Shown: in pieces, positions 9,157 to 19,071 of the stretch
Layout: every line of letters starts with the position of its first letter
Position numbering within the stretch: position 1 is the stretch's first letter
Source of the DNA: Planctomycetaceae bacterium
GTDB taxonomy: Bacteria > Planctomycetota > Planctomycetia > Planctomycetales > Planctomycetaceae
Assembly (NCBI GenBank): GCA_023262145.1
Contig: JALRDR010000028.1
Span: 1 to 33,373, forward strand
DNA: 33,373 nucleotides
Direction: 5' to 3'
Program-made: the position numbers and the translations under genes
The notes under the pieces: generated by a model
The model's database searches: none
What the model saw: the letters and a program-made list of their open reading frames with translations, nothing else
What the model was told of the DNA's origin: nothing

Positions 9157-10611
9157 ATGATGAAATCAACATTCTTTCCAGCCTTGTCTGTCGCAGCGCT
9201 GGGCAATGCTTCCTCCAGTGAACGATTCCGTCAGATGATCTCCAGCGACTCGGCGTCCCTGTTCGGTATTGCGAAAAACTCTTCTGTTGCGGCTCCGGCG
9301 ACTTCTCGCATGCGTTCCGGGGAACTCGTTTCGTCAATATCTGAAGGCACAGACGGCTCAACAGAAGAGCTGTTGCGGGAAATCCTGTCGTGCAAACGGC
9401 GGGGGCCGGGAAACTGGCGACAGATTGACCCGACATCCAGAATTCTGGTCGCAGCGATGCCGCTGGCCCAGAGAATCTCGATCTGCGATATGCTGATAGC
9501 GCAAGGGTATCAGCACCTCTCTGTCATACGCGACAACGATGAACTGGAAGAGGTAATGTTGCGGGAACATCCGGATCTGATCGTCTTCGATGCTGACGAA
9601 GGGCAAGAAAGCTGTCTGCAGACTCTGGAGCGAATGGCGGGGAAGTCTGAGCTGAGTGCGACTCCAGTGCTGGTCATTGGTTCACAGGAAACATTTCGGC
9701 GTGAGGCACTGCAGGCAGGCGCCTGCGATTACGCAGGTAAGCCACTGGAGGCCGAAGACCTGCTGCCCAAGGTACGCAACTCAATTCTGATCCATCGCAG
9801 TCAGATCAATGAGGGCTGGGTGCAGCAACGGCTGCTTGAATTTGTCACCAGTCGCACGGCCGAACTTGAGATCAGTCGTAATGAACTGATTCGTTGCCTG
9901 GCAAGAGCGGCTGAGTTTCGTGACAACGAGACGGGCAATCATGTTGTTCGCGTCGGGCGTTATTCGGCAATCATTGCCAGGCAGATGGGTTATCCGGAAG
10001 AGCGTCTGAAAACGCTTGAAGAAGCCGCTCAGATGCACGATGTGGGCAAGATCGGGATTCCGGATTCCATTCTGTTCAAGCCGGGCAGACTGGTTGCGGA
10101 GGAGTATGAACTGATCAAGAAACACTGTTCGCTGGGACGGCAGATCATTGAGCCGCTTTCGGGCCGGGAACGTGATGTACTCAATAATCACACAACACTC
10201 GGGCGGCATCTGATGAACCACGAGTCTTCGGGATTGCTGATGCTGGCTGCCAGCATTGCACAGAACCATCATGAACACTGGGACGGCAGCGGTTACCCAC
10301 ATGGGCTTTCCGGTGAAGAGATACCACTTGAAGGGCGCATCGTCGCAGTGGCCGATGTGTATGATGCTCTTTCCAGTCGTCGTCCCTACAAGGATCCGTT
10401 TCCTCGCAGCAAATGTCTGGAAGTGATTGCAGAGGGACGAGGTACTCAGTTTGATCCAGCTGTCGTGGATGCGTTCTTCGACTGTGCTGATCGGATCCGT
10501 GAGGTTCAGCTTGAACTGATGGATCTTGAGGAAGCAGGCGGTCTGAGCGGAAGGAAATCGTTTGATGACATTCGCAGCAGTGCCCGCCGATCAGGACATG
10601 CTGAGTCCTGA
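9157..10611 (+). CDS. REC-like + HD-GYP domain response regulator (putative cyclic-di-GMP phosphodiesterase)
   Basis: REC-like fold around ILVAAM...PDLIVFDAD...PVLVIGS...DYAGKPL. HD-GYP: ETGNHVVRV, MHDVGKIGIPD, NHHEHWDGSGYPHGLSGEEIPLEGRIVAVADVYDAL. ORF open from GTG 9076; ATG at 9157 preferred. Confidence 0.92.
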   Translation: MMKSTFFPALSVAALGNASSSERFRQMISSDSASLFGIAKNSSVAAPATSRMRSGELVSSISEGTDGSTEELLREILSCKRRGPGNWRQIDPTSRILVAAMPLAQRISICDMLIAQGYQHLSVIRDNDELEEVMLREHPDLIVFDADEGQESCLQTLERMAGKSELSATPVLVIGSQETFRREALQAGACDYAGKPLEAEDLLPKVRNSILIHRSQINEGWVQQRLLEFVTSRTAELEISRNELIRCLARAAEFRDNETGNHVVRVGRYSAIIARQMGYPEERLKTLEEAAQMHDVGKIGIPDSILFKPGRLVAEEYELIKKHCSLGRQIIEPLSGRERDVLNNHTTLGRHLMNHESSGLLMLAASIAQNHHEHWDGSGYPHGLSGEEIPLEGRIVAVADVYDALSSRRPYKDPFPRSKCLEVIAEGRGTQFDPAVVDAFFDCADRIREVQLELMDLEEAGGLSGRKSFDDIRSSARRSGHAES

Positions 10612-13600
10612 GGGTCGTGATCTGAGCTGCTGAGCCAGCCGCGGCATCAGTCCATAGGAAAGTGCCAGCAGCTTGATGGGGTGCAGTGTCGGAATTTCTG
10701 CCTCCTGCTCCATCTGCATTCGGCAACTGCTGCAGTCTGTGACTCCGGCATCAGCATCAATCGAAGCCATTGTGGAGATCAGTTCCCTGCCAATCTGCAG
10801 TGACTGTGAGAAGTGTTCTGCCGCCAGTCCGAACGTGCCGGCCATGCCTGTACAGCCCTTCTCAATTTCCAGCACGGTGAGTCCGGGAATCAGTTTCAGC
10901 AGTTCCAGCATAGCCGCTGTGCGAGTCAGTGCACGAATATGGCAGGGAGTGTGCCAGGCCACGCGGATTGCGAGAGGGGTGAAGTCGGTGCGAAGTTTTC
11001 CCTCACGATGCAGGTTGAGCAGGAAGGTACCGGCGTCCATTGTGCGATCAGCAACAATTCGTGCGTCCTCATCAGTCGTGATGCGCGGATAGTCCTGAGT
11101 CAGACACAATGCTGCGGACGGTTCTGTGCAGAGGATCGGATAGCCTTCTCGTGCTGGCTCAGCAAGCTCCCGCAGATTCTGCTCGGCAACACTGCGAGCG
11201 GCCGGAAGGTCTGCCACAGAGACCATATTCATACCGGAGATGGTCTGTCCACGAGGAATGAAGACTCGAAATCCGTTGTGTTCGAGGACGCGGACAAATG
11301 CCTCAGCGAGTTCCGTGTCATGGTGATTGGAGAAATAGTCAACAAAATAGACAACGGTCGGTCGCGAACTTCCGGGGGCACCGGAGTTGTCTTCCCGCAG
11401 AACACGTGGTGAGTCCAGGAAGGCGCGACGGGCAAATTCCGGCAAGCGGCGATCAGCGGCAAGCCCAATGAACCGCTGCAGCGTTTTCCTGATCAGTCTA
11501 CTGCGGAGGAGCTGGTTTCCGGGAAAGGAAAATCGCGATACGAGGCTGGCGTATGTATGTACTCGTGACATCAGCCAGCTGGTGCGGGTGTGTCCATGCT
11601 GGCGGAAAAAGTGGGCTCGCGCTTCTGTGACGGCATGTGGAATATTGACCTCTGAAGGACATTCAATCTGACATTGCCGACAGTTAAAACAACTTTCCAC
11701 AACCTTCCTTGCGGAATCGTACTGCAGGAGTTCGAACGAGTCTTCCGCGCAAAGGGCTCGCCGCAGCAGATTTGCCTTGGCTCGCGGTGACAGTTCTTCG
11801 TCCGAAAGATCTTCCACAAAGGGACACATTCTTCCGACGTCGTCCGGGACTCGACAGCTGGCACAGCCATTGCAGCTGACGGCTGTCTGTGCCGCTTCCG
11901 ATGCACTCCAGTTCAGTTCCATAATGGGCAGCAGGGAGGAGGTACTGCCGGCTGACAAAGCAGCCACCTGGTTATTGCGCAGGTAGCGAATGGTCAGACG
12001 AGGATCGTTGCTGACGATCTTGTCCGGATTCATCAGCTGCAGTGGATCAAAGATATCACGCACCTGTCGGAAGACAGTATAGAGTGGCCCGTACTGACTG
12101 CGGACGAAGGAGGTGCGAGAAAGACCATCACCGTGTTCTCCACTGATGCTGCCGCCGAAGTTGATGACCTGCCGGTAAAGATCGCGGGCGATATCCTCAA
12201 TCTGAGTGCTGGAATTCCGCGTCGGGACCGGGATGATTGGTCGGAAGTGCAGCTGTCCTGACGCGACGTGAGCATAGAGCGTGGCAGTGACCTCGTACTT
12301 CTGAAAGACATGCCGAGCAGCAGCCAGAAATCCTGTGAGCTCTTCCGGAGGAATCGCAATATCCTCCACGAACGGCAGTGGTCGTGAATCGCCCCGGAAT
12401 GTTGCCAGCAGCGAGACAACCTGAGCCGGCAGGGCCCAGAGCAGTTCCACGTCGTCGAATGCTGTGGCAATCCGAGTCACCTTGAACTGGATTCCATTGC
12501 GTCGGATCTGATTCTGGAGATCGTCGAGTCGCTGCCGGACTTCCTGTTCACCTCTGCCGGAGAATTCCACGATCAGTCCTGCCTCCGCATCAGGCAGAAT
12601 GATTCGACTGAAGCGAGGGTCACGTTCGCGACCGAGGCTGAGCAGGCGGCGATCCAGCAGGTCGCAGGCACTGGGATCCATGGGCAGAATCAGCTGCACA
12701 GCGCGAATGGCACTTTCGAGACTGGCAAACATGAGCAGGGCAGCGGAACGATGTTCAGGCAGGGCCATCGTATACAGCGTTGCTTCTGTAAATGCTGCCA
12801 GTGTTCCTTCTGATCCGGTGAGCAGTCTGGGGAGGTCAAGATGGTCGTCCCGCAGAATATTTCGGAGCATGTAGCCGCAGCAATTTCGGATCAGAGCCGG
12901 CTGATGTCTGCGGATCAGCTCAGAGTTCTGCTGCAGCAGCTCCGCAAGTTGCTGCAGGATTGCAGCGCGTCGGGTCGCGGGGGTCTGGCTGACAAGCTGC
13001 TCCGACTCCAGCCTGTTGTGGTACTGACCGTCGGACGGTTGATGATCGATGAATCGGGGTGTGGAGTCTGCCGTCGCCAGGATTGACTCACGACCAAATT
13101 CGAATCGTTGCCCACCTGAAACCACACATTCGATACTGACGACGTGATCGCGGGCCGAACCAATTCGAACGGCGTGCGATCCGGCCGCGTCGACTGCCAG
13201 CATTCCGCCCACCGTGGTGGTGCGACTTCCGGACGGATCCGGTGCAAAGTAACGACCGTGCGGTCGCAGAGCTTTATTCAGACGATCTCGAGTGATCCCC
13301 GGCTGCACACGGACCCGATCGGGGTCAATCCTGATGACACGGTTCATGTGCCGCGAAAAGTCAACGACAATTCCCTGCCCGAGCGCTCCGCCAGCAAGTC
13401 CGGAACCGCTGCCTCGAGGAATCAGTGCGATGCCATTTCGAGCTGACCACGCTGCCAGTTGTTCCACATCGGCTGTAGATCGTGGGAAGGCTACAGCCAG
13501 GGGCGCAATCTCGTAGAGACTGGCGTCCGATGAGTACAGCGAGATTGCAGTCTGATCGATGCGGATTTCTCCCTCGATCAGATCTCCCAGGTCCTCGCTG

Positions 13601-13809
13601 ATTCTGTGCCTCAGCTCTTCCACAGACTGTTTGCCCTGACGGTTAACTGAAAGCTGTGAGTACAGCAGAGCAGAAGGCTCGCTCGGGAGCGACCGCCTGG
13701 CTCTGCTGGTTGTGAACGCCACTGCCCGTAGTCCGCAGACAGACCTGTCATCTGCCTGCAGCACGTTCCTTCTGCATCGCCTGTTGTCGATAGCGTTCGG
13801 AGATTTCAA
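10591..13809 (-). CDS. FAD-binding oxidoreductase fused to Fe-S (GlcD-GlcF/YdiJ-like) domain
   Basis: PCMH-type FAD domain (AVAFPRSTADVEQLAAWSARNGIALIPRGSGSGLAGGALGQGIVVDFSRHMNRV), Cys clusters CNGCASCRVPDDVGRMCPF and CFNCRQCQIECPSEVN, CCG-like C-terminus (HTPCHIRAL...KGCTGMAGTFG...TDCSSCRMQME). Exact start uncertain. Confidence 0.92.
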   Translation of the reverse strand: MKSPNAIDNRRCRRNVLQADDRSVCGLRAVAFTTSRARRSLPSEPSALLYSQLSVNRQGKQSVEELRHRISEDLGDLIEGEIRIDQTAISLYSSDASLYEIAPLAVAFPRSTADVEQLAAWSARNGIALIPRGSGSGLAGGALGQGIVVDFSRHMNRVIRIDPDRVRVQPGITRDRLNKALRPHGRYFAPDPSGSRTTTVGGMLAVDAAGSHAVRIGSARDHVVSIECVVSGGQRFEFGRESILATADSTPRFIDHQPSDGQYHNRLESEQLVSQTPATRRAAILQQLAELLQQNSELIRRHQPALIRNCCGYMLRNILRDDHLDLPRLLTGSEGTLAAFTEATLYTMALPEHRSAALLMFASLESAIRAVQLILPMDPSACDLLDRRLLSLGRERDPRFSRIILPDAEAGLIVEFSGRGEQEVRQRLDDLQNQIRRNGIQFKVTRIATAFDDVELLWALPAQVVSLLATFRGDSRPLPFVEDIAIPPEELTGFLAAARHVFQKYEVTATLYAHVASGQLHFRPIIPVPTRNSSTQIEDIARDLYRQVINFGGSISGEHGDGLSRTSFVRSQYGPLYTVFRQVRDIFDPLQLMNPDKIVSNDPRLTIRYLRNNQVAALSAGSTSSLLPIMELNWSASEAAQTAVSCNGCASCRVPDDVGRMCPFVEDLSDEELSPRAKANLLRRALCAEDSFELLQYDSARKVVESCFNCRQCQIECPSEVNIPHAVTEARAHFFRQHGHTRTSWLMSRVHTYASLVSRFSFPGNQLLRSRLIRKTLQRFIGLAADRRLPEFARRAFLDSPRVLREDNSGAPGSSRPTVVYFVDYFSNHHDTELAEAFVRVLEHNGFRVFIPRGQTISGMNMVSVADLPAARSVAEQNLRELAEPAREGYPILCTEPSAALCLTQDYPRITTDEDARIVADRTMDAGTFLLNLHREGKLRTDFTPLAIRVAWHTPCHIRALTRTAAMLELLKLIPGLTVLEIEKGCTGMAGTFGLAAEHFSQSLQIGRELISTMASIDADAGVTDCSSCRMQMEQEAEIPTLHPIKLLALSYGLMPRLAQQLRSRPSGLSMS

Positions 13810-14221
13810 GGTTGAATTGGGGATGCTCTTCGTTCATCGCTGAACGGCGATGTCGTGAAGCGCACCGATAACACACGAGCATATCCCCCATGAACGTAAA
13901 CAACAGCATATCAAAAAAAGCAGCCATCAGCAGGATAACCAATGCTGTTACCGGGCGATACCAGGCCCATGCCACACAGCTGAGGCTGGCGGCAATCCCC
14001 ACAATGGCCAGACCCAGCGCTGGAGGGAAGTCCTTCTGACGCCAGAGATCATCGCAGCCACAGATGCGGCACCTGCAGATGACCTGATCGTGAAAATCGC
14101 CGGCACCTTCGTTGCGGCTCCAGTCACAGTGACTGCACCGCACCGGTCCTGTTGCCGGTTCTGGTGTAGAAACCTGCCGGGTCTGGCAGGCGGGACACTG
14201 ATAGATAATGTGAGCTGTCAT
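13748..14221 (-). CDS. Membrane protein with multiple zinc-ribbon-like CxxC pairs
   Basis: IYQCPACQTRQ, VRCSHCDWS, VICRCRICGCDDLW, LVCYRCASRHRR flanking a two-helix hydrophobic segment. Confidence 0.75.
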   Translation of the reverse strand: MTAHIIYQCPACQTRQVSTPEPATGPVRCSHCDWSRNEGAGDFHDQVICRCRICGCDDLWRQKDFPPALGLAIVGIAASLSCVAWAWYRPVTALVILLMAAFFDMLLFTFMGDMLVCYRCASRHRRSAMNEEHPQFNLEISERYRQQAMQKERAAGR

Positions 14222-14242
14222 AAGTGAGTGGTCCCGCGTTCT

Positions 14243-15043
14243 TCAGAGCGGTATGCCGATATCCTGCTGCAGCAGCGCAGCGGACATCTCTCCCATGAAT
14301 ACAAGGATGAGACAGGCAAAAAGAACTCCGGTTGTTGACTGGGTATTGCGGTGTCGCAGGATAAGCAGTGACATGATGGATGCAGCAGCCGGTGCCAGAA
14401 TGGCTCCGCCGATCCGCAGGAGCAACCACATCCACTGCAGTTGCTGCAGCGACTGTCCGGAGACCAGCAGCCAGACGCTGAGCGAGGCGAGCCCACGCAG
14501 GATCGCTGCTGCAAGGAGAATTCGACAGAACCATACAAGCGGACGGAGCGACATGGTGGGGGTCGTCAGATACCAGTGCCCCAGCAGCATTCCGGTGAGC
14601 GTTGCGCCAAGTACAGCTGCGGATGTGAGGTCAGCAAACAGGTGCAGCCACATTGCCATTCCCTCGCGGCCAGCGGCCGCTGTGATGCCCAGGGCAGCCA
14701 GCGTGGTAAGCGCGATCACGGCGATGCAGACTGATCCCGCAGTCCGTCGCCCGAGTTTCCAGAAGACATGCCCGGGATACGCGGCCGCAGCGGCGGCGAA
14801 GGCGAGCTGCTGGAGTAATGTGGAGCGGTCTGCCAGAGAAGCCGCCTGAGCAGGACTCAGCCCCGAGAACTCTGAGCCACGCTGATCGATTGCAGACTGA
14901 AAACTGAGTACCAGCAAAACACAGAGCCCGAGCATCAGCAGCATCTGAATGCGAAAGAAACCGTCAGCAACGTCCCTGCGCGACATCAGGATCCACATCA
15001 TGGCAATCCCGGCAACAAGCCGGAGGACAAAGTCGGCGATCAT
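14243..15043 (-). CDS. Polytopic membrane protein of unknown function
   Basis: 266 aa, about 8 hydrophobic segments, in-membrane MWLHLFADL and LLGHWYLTTPTM. Closely spaced with 13748..14221 and folE on the same strand. Confidence 0.8.
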   Translation of the reverse strand: MIADFVLRLVAGIAMMWILMSRRDVADGFFRIQMLLMLGLCVLLVLSFQSAIDQRGSEFSGLSPAQAASLADRSTLLQQLAFAAAAAAYPGHVFWKLGRRTAGSVCIAVIALTTLAALGITAAAGREGMAMWLHLFADLTSAAVLGATLTGMLLGHWYLTTPTMSLRPLVWFCRILLAAAILRGLASLSVWLLVSGQSLQQLQWMWLLLRIGGAILAPAAASIMSLLILRHRNTQSTTGVLFACLILVFMGEMSAALLQQDIGIPL

Positions 15044-15050
15044 GCCTGCC

Positions 15051-15656
15051 TCACCTGCCGTTAATCAGCGCCATCGCCTCAGCGCGGCTGCCCAGATTGT
15101 CCTTCAACTGTCCTCGAACGGCACTGGTTACAGTAAGCGCTCCGGGCTTCTTGACCCCGCGAATTGTCATACAGGTATGCTCCGCTTCCACAACCACGAT
15201 GACCCCGCGGGCAGAAAGTACCTGTTCGACCAGGTCTGCAACCATGTGAGTCATACGTTCCTGAACCTGTGGTCGGCGAGCCACTTCGTCGACCACCCGC
15301 GCAAGCTTGCTGAGCCCGGTGACGCGTCCGCTGGGAATATAACCCACATGTGCCTTCCCCATAAACGGCAGCAGGTGGTGCTCACACATACTGTTGAAAG
15401 AGATGTCGCGAACGAGTACCAGCTCGTCGTATTCTTCTTCGAATACCTTCTCAAGATGTCGACCCGGTTCCAGATGCAGACCGCCAAAAATCTCTGCGTA
15501 CATCCGGGCTACTCGAGCTGGTGTTTCCTGCAGCCCATCGCGATCCGGGTCCTCACCAACTGCCAGCAGAATTTCTCTGACCGCACTCTGAATCCGCAAC
15601 TGGTCCACTGTTCGAGCGTCCGGCGGAATGGCGCCACCGGCAAGAATGTCGTTCAT
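15051..15656 (-). CDS. folE: GTP cyclohydrolase I
   Basis: [59 protein letters not shown]...[26 protein letters not shown]. Start at internal ATG (MNDILAGG); ORF open to 15755. Confidence 0.97.
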   Translation of the reverse strand: MNDILAGGAIPPDARTVDQLRIQSAVREILLAVGEDPDRDGLQETPARVARMYAEIFGGLHLEPGRHLEKVFEEEYDELVLVRDISFNSMCEHHLLPFMGKAHVGYIPSGRVTGLSKLARVVDEVARRPQVQERMTHMVADLVEQVLSARGVIVVVEAEHTCMTIRGVKKPGALTVTSAVRGQLKDNLGSRAEAMALINGR

Positions 15657-16003
15657 ATCAGTCAATTGCTGTCTCCGGAGTTGAGAGAATCGCCTGTGCG
15701 CGGTGAAGCGGAGCGGAACCGAGGGATTGAGCCGTGGAGTCCGCTGAATTTGCACGAGCAGGCAGTGGGTTCAGTTGTCAGAATGTGGATTCGTCCTGAT
15801 TTTACGACGAACGCCTGCGGGAAACACTCTGCGGTCGCTGCTTTCCTGAGAACGGTGGGGTTTCATGGCGGATTCTCACCCGACCGGCTGATCCCGTTGC
15901 TGCAGCAAATTCTGTGAACTGCCGAATCTGCTCCCCTGCTGCTCTGGAACAGCCCTGCCCAACGCTATACTGCGTCGCGCAGGTGTTGTTCGCTGGAGTT
16001 AAC

Positions 16004-16837
16004 ATGCACAAGGTGACGCAGGATATGTCGGAGCGACTTCTGGAAGGTAAAGTGGCGTTGGTAACCGGCGCCGGACGTGGACTTGGTCGGGGTTTTGCAG
16101 AACATCTGGCTGCACTGGGCTGCCTTGTTGGCGTACACGGGATGCGTGAAAATGGCCCGGCCGAATACGGTGAAGGGTCAACTCTGACCCGGACTGCCGC
16201 TGAAATCGGTGAAACTCACAATTCGAAGACCTGCCGCGTTCTTGGTGATCTGACCTGCCCTGAACAGGTGCAACGCGTTTTTGCGGAAGTTACTGAGCAG
16301 CTGGGAGCGGTAGATATTCTGATCCACAATGCCGGTGGCGATATCGCTGCTGCCGGCGGCAAGCCAAATCCCAATGACTGCGTGCAGATCAAACAGGAAG
16401 ACGTGCAGTCGGTACTTAACCGCAATCTGCTCAGCACCATCCTCGTCTGCCAGGCAGCGGCAAAAAGCATGATGCCGCGAAAACAGGGGCGAATCCTCAC
16501 CATCAGCTCCATCTCGGCATTCCGCGGAATTGCGAACAGCGCCATCTATGCCACCGCGAAAGCAGGTGTCGTGGAATATACCCGCTGCCTTGCCGAACAA
16601 CTGCGTCCCTACAATATCAACGTCAACACGCTTGCCCCTGGCGATACGCGTACAGGCCGGTTTCTGGGAACTCGTGAGGTTCCTGCGGAACGTCTGGCAA
16701 CTGATGGCACACTGGATCGCATCGGCCAGGTCGACGAAGTAACTCGGGTCTGCGAGTTTTTTGCCGGCCCGCTGGGCGCATTTGTTACCGGGCAGGTGCT
16801 GCGAGTTGATGGTGGTTCACAGATCTGGCCAGCCTGA
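16004..16837 (+). CDS. Short-chain dehydrogenase/reductase
   Basis: GKVALVTGAGRGLGRGFAEHLAALG, LIHNAGGD, ISSISAFRGIANSAIYATAKAGVVEYTRCLAEQLRPYNINVNTLAPGDTRTG, GQVLRVDGGSQIWPA. Confidence 0.93.
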   Translation: MHKVTQDMSERLLEGKVALVTGAGRGLGRGFAEHLAALGCLVGVHGMRENGPAEYGEGSTLTRTAAEIGETHNSKTCRVLGDLTCPEQVQRVFAEVTEQLGAVDILIHNAGGDIAAAGGKPNPNDCVQIKQEDVQSVLNRNLLSTILVCQAAAKSMMPRKQGRILTISSISAFRGIANSAIYATAKAGVVEYTRCLAEQLRPYNINVNTLAPGDTRTGRFLGTREVPAERLATDGTLDRIGQVDEVTRVCEFFAGPLGAFVTGQVLRVDGGSQIWPA

Positions 16838-16977
16838 TCTGTGTCTGGCCAGCCCGAAGCAAAGCACCTGCTCACTGTATCGCAGCAGAGCAATCTTTAC
16901 GGCTGGGTAATCTTCGCGAGGCGTCAGTCCGACAGCGATTTCTGCGGCGACGATAAGCCTGTGAGTGATCCAGCCTG

Positions 16978-18141
16978 TCAGCCATCCAGCGCTGCTGCAA
17001 GGTCTGCAATCAGGTCGTCTGTATGCTCAAGGCCAACAGAGATACGAACGGTCTTTTCTGAGATTCCTGCCAACTGCCGCGCTTCAGGTGACATCGATGC
17101 GTGACTCATGGTCACCGGGAATGAAATCAGCGATTCTATTCCGCCCAGAGATTCAGCGACGTCAAACAGGCGGGTCTGCATACAGACCCGCTCTGCTGTG
17201 GGACGCCCATCAATTGTGTCAAAGGACAACATTGCACCGAATCCGTGTTGCTGCCTACGGGCCAGTTCGTGCTGCGGGTGCGACTCCAGACCCGGATAGT
17301 AGACGTGTTCGATGAGCGGGTGCTGATCCAGAAATTCGGCAATCTTCATTGCGGAGGCCTGCTGTGCTTCCATTCTGCAGCCAAGTGTCTTGACACCCCG
17401 GAGCACAAGCCATGCATCAAACGGGGAACAGGCAAGGCCCAGAGCATTGCAGATCCAGGCAATCTGCCTGGCGTGTTCTGCTGACTTCGAGATTACGCAG
17501 CCGCCGACGACGTCTGAATGACCATTCAGGTATTTGGTGGTGGAGTGCATGACGACATCCACACCGAATTCGAATGGCCGCTGCAGGTAGGGTGAGAGAA
17601 ACGTATTGTCGCACAGTGTGATGCAACCGTGTTGTCGGGCAAGTTCAACCATAGCCTGCAGATCGATGACCTTCAGGAGCGGATTGCTGGGCGTTTCAAT
17701 CCACATGCCTTTGGTTTCAGGGCGAAAGGCGGCAGCCACGGCGGAGGCATCCGTCATATCCACAAACGTGAAATGCATGCCCTTCTGACCGAGATAGCGG
17801 TCAAACAGGCGAAATGTGCCACCGTACAAATCGGCCGGAGCGATGATGTGATCGCCGGGGGAAAACAACGCCATCGCACAGTGAACAGCAGACATTCCCG
17901 TAGATGTCGCCACACATCCCACACCTCCCTCGAGTGCTGCGAGGTTTTCTTCGAGCGCTTTGCGAGTTGGATTGGACGAACGCGTGTAGTCGTAACCGGA
18001 ATTGGTTTCGAGGGAGTTCCAGTAGAACGTGGACGTCGGATAGATGGGTGTTGTCACACTGTTGTATTGCTGGTCCTTGTGCACCCCACCATGAACGCAA
18101 CGGGTGACAAACTGCAAAGGATCGCTGGCTTCTGGCGACAT
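16978..18141 (-). CDS. Cys/Met metabolism PLP-dependent enzyme (cystathionine gamma-synthase/lyase-like)
   Basis: TRCVHGG...YDYTRSSNPTRKALEENLAALEGG...GDHIIAPADLYGGTFRLFD...IETPSNPLLKVIDL...CDNTFLSPYLQRPFEFGVDVVMHSTTKYLNGHSDVVGG. ATG at 18141 preferred over TTG at 18165. Confidence 0.93.
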   Translation of the reverse strand: MSPEASDPLQFVTRCVHGGVHKDQQYNSVTTPIYPTSTFYWNSLETNSGYDYTRSSNPTRKALEENLAALEGGVGCVATSTGMSAVHCAMALFSPGDHIIAPADLYGGTFRLFDRYLGQKGMHFTFVDMTDASAVAAAFRPETKGMWIETPSNPLLKVIDLQAMVELARQHGCITLCDNTFLSPYLQRPFEFGVDVVMHSTTKYLNGHSDVVGGCVISKSAEHARQIAWICNALGLACSPFDAWLVLRGVKTLGCRMEAQQASAMKIAEFLDQHPLIEHVYYPGLESHPQHELARRQQHGFGAMLSFDTIDGRPTAERVCMQTRLFDVAESLGGIESLISFPVTMSHASMSPEARQLAGISEKTVRISVGLEHTDDLIADLAAALDG

Positions 18142-18658
18142 GAGGACGACGTTCTGTTCTGGCAAAAGGAATCATGTGGAAGGCTGCTGGCGGTCGTGCA
18201 GCCTGCTGCTGCAGATTCTCACTGCGACCGGACAGATTACAAGCAGCAGACGCGGGAATTGGGTTTTTCTGAGTGCCAGGTTGCCGGCCCTTGCGAAACG
18301 ACCACCCCGGAGACTGCAGCGAGCGGCAGGCGACGTCGGATGGATGACGACTGTCGTCGATTAAATGACATGTGAGTCACAAAACGACTGCTGCATTACG
18401 CCTTCTGTGTGTGGGTAAGTCATTGTTCTGAATGAGCTTAGGGGGATTGGGGTCAGTGTGGCACGCAAATCGCGAATCCTGTCCGACGTTGCAGTATTCC
18501 CCCCGGAACATCCGGCTGCAGCAACGGCCGTCTGCTGCCTCCTGATCCTGAACATCTGAAATTGGTTCAGTGTGGAGCATCACTGCGTCTGTGACGTGTT
18601 CAGGCAGGAGCGCAAACGGCCGGTGTTTTCAAACTGTGTTTTCTCAGGAGACACCATC

Positions 18659-18973
18659 ATGAAGAAACGTCTTGTGGCCCTTGCTGCCATGCTGTGCCTG
18701 TTGGCAGTCTGTTCGGAGAGCCGCGCGGAGCACCGTTCTACACGCAACCGATCGTCTTTCGGAATCTCGATCAACACTGGTCGTGGTGTGTCATTCAGCT
18801 TTGGTCGTGGCTCATTTTACAGCAGCCCATATGGCAGCCCATATCGCAGCCAGAGTTACTACTCCGGGGGCCTGCCGTATTCCTACGGTTCACACGGCCA
18901 TCTGCATCATGTGCCACAGCAGCGGATCTACGTGACTCCCCATTACGGTCATCATCACTATCACTGCTTCTGA
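18659..18973 (+). CDS. Small secreted Gly/Ser/Tyr- and His-rich protein
   Basis: MKKRLVALAAMLCLLAVCSESRA signal peptide, then GRGVSFSFGRGSFYSSPYGSPYRSQSYYSGGLPYSYGSHGHLHH...HYGHHHYHCF. Confidence 0.75.
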   Translation: MKKRLVALAAMLCLLAVCSESRAEHRSTRNRSSFGISINTGRGVSFSFGRGSFYSSPYGSPYRSQSYYSGGLPYSYGSHGHLHHVPQQRIYVTPHYGHHHYHCF

Positions 18974-19040
18974 TCAGTTCATGGTCCATGAGATCAGTCA
19001 GCAGGGCGTAGAGTCAGCCGACTGCTGAACGGCAACTGCA

Positions 19041-19071
19041 GCGGGTGATCGTCGTGCGACGGTCACCCGGC
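19041..19071. terminator. Long GC-rich hairpin between convergent genes (possible bidirectional stop, no U-tract)
   Basis: CGGGTGATCGTCG (19042-19054) / CGACGGTCACCCG (19057-19069): 13 bp with one GU wobble; outer AG/CT can extend it past a bulged G. Confidence 0.5.

Noticed and set aside
14949-15917. 322 aa plus-strand ORF
   Set aside because: Antisense to folE with no recognisable domain; folE is unambiguous.
16818-16854. Direct repeat CTGGCCAGCC x2 at the end of the SDR gene
   Set aside because: Only 10 bp, two copies, no further structure; chance level in this composition.
17629-18375. 248 aa plus-strand ORF
   Set aside because: Antisense to the cystathionine gamma-synthase-like CDS; shadow ORF.
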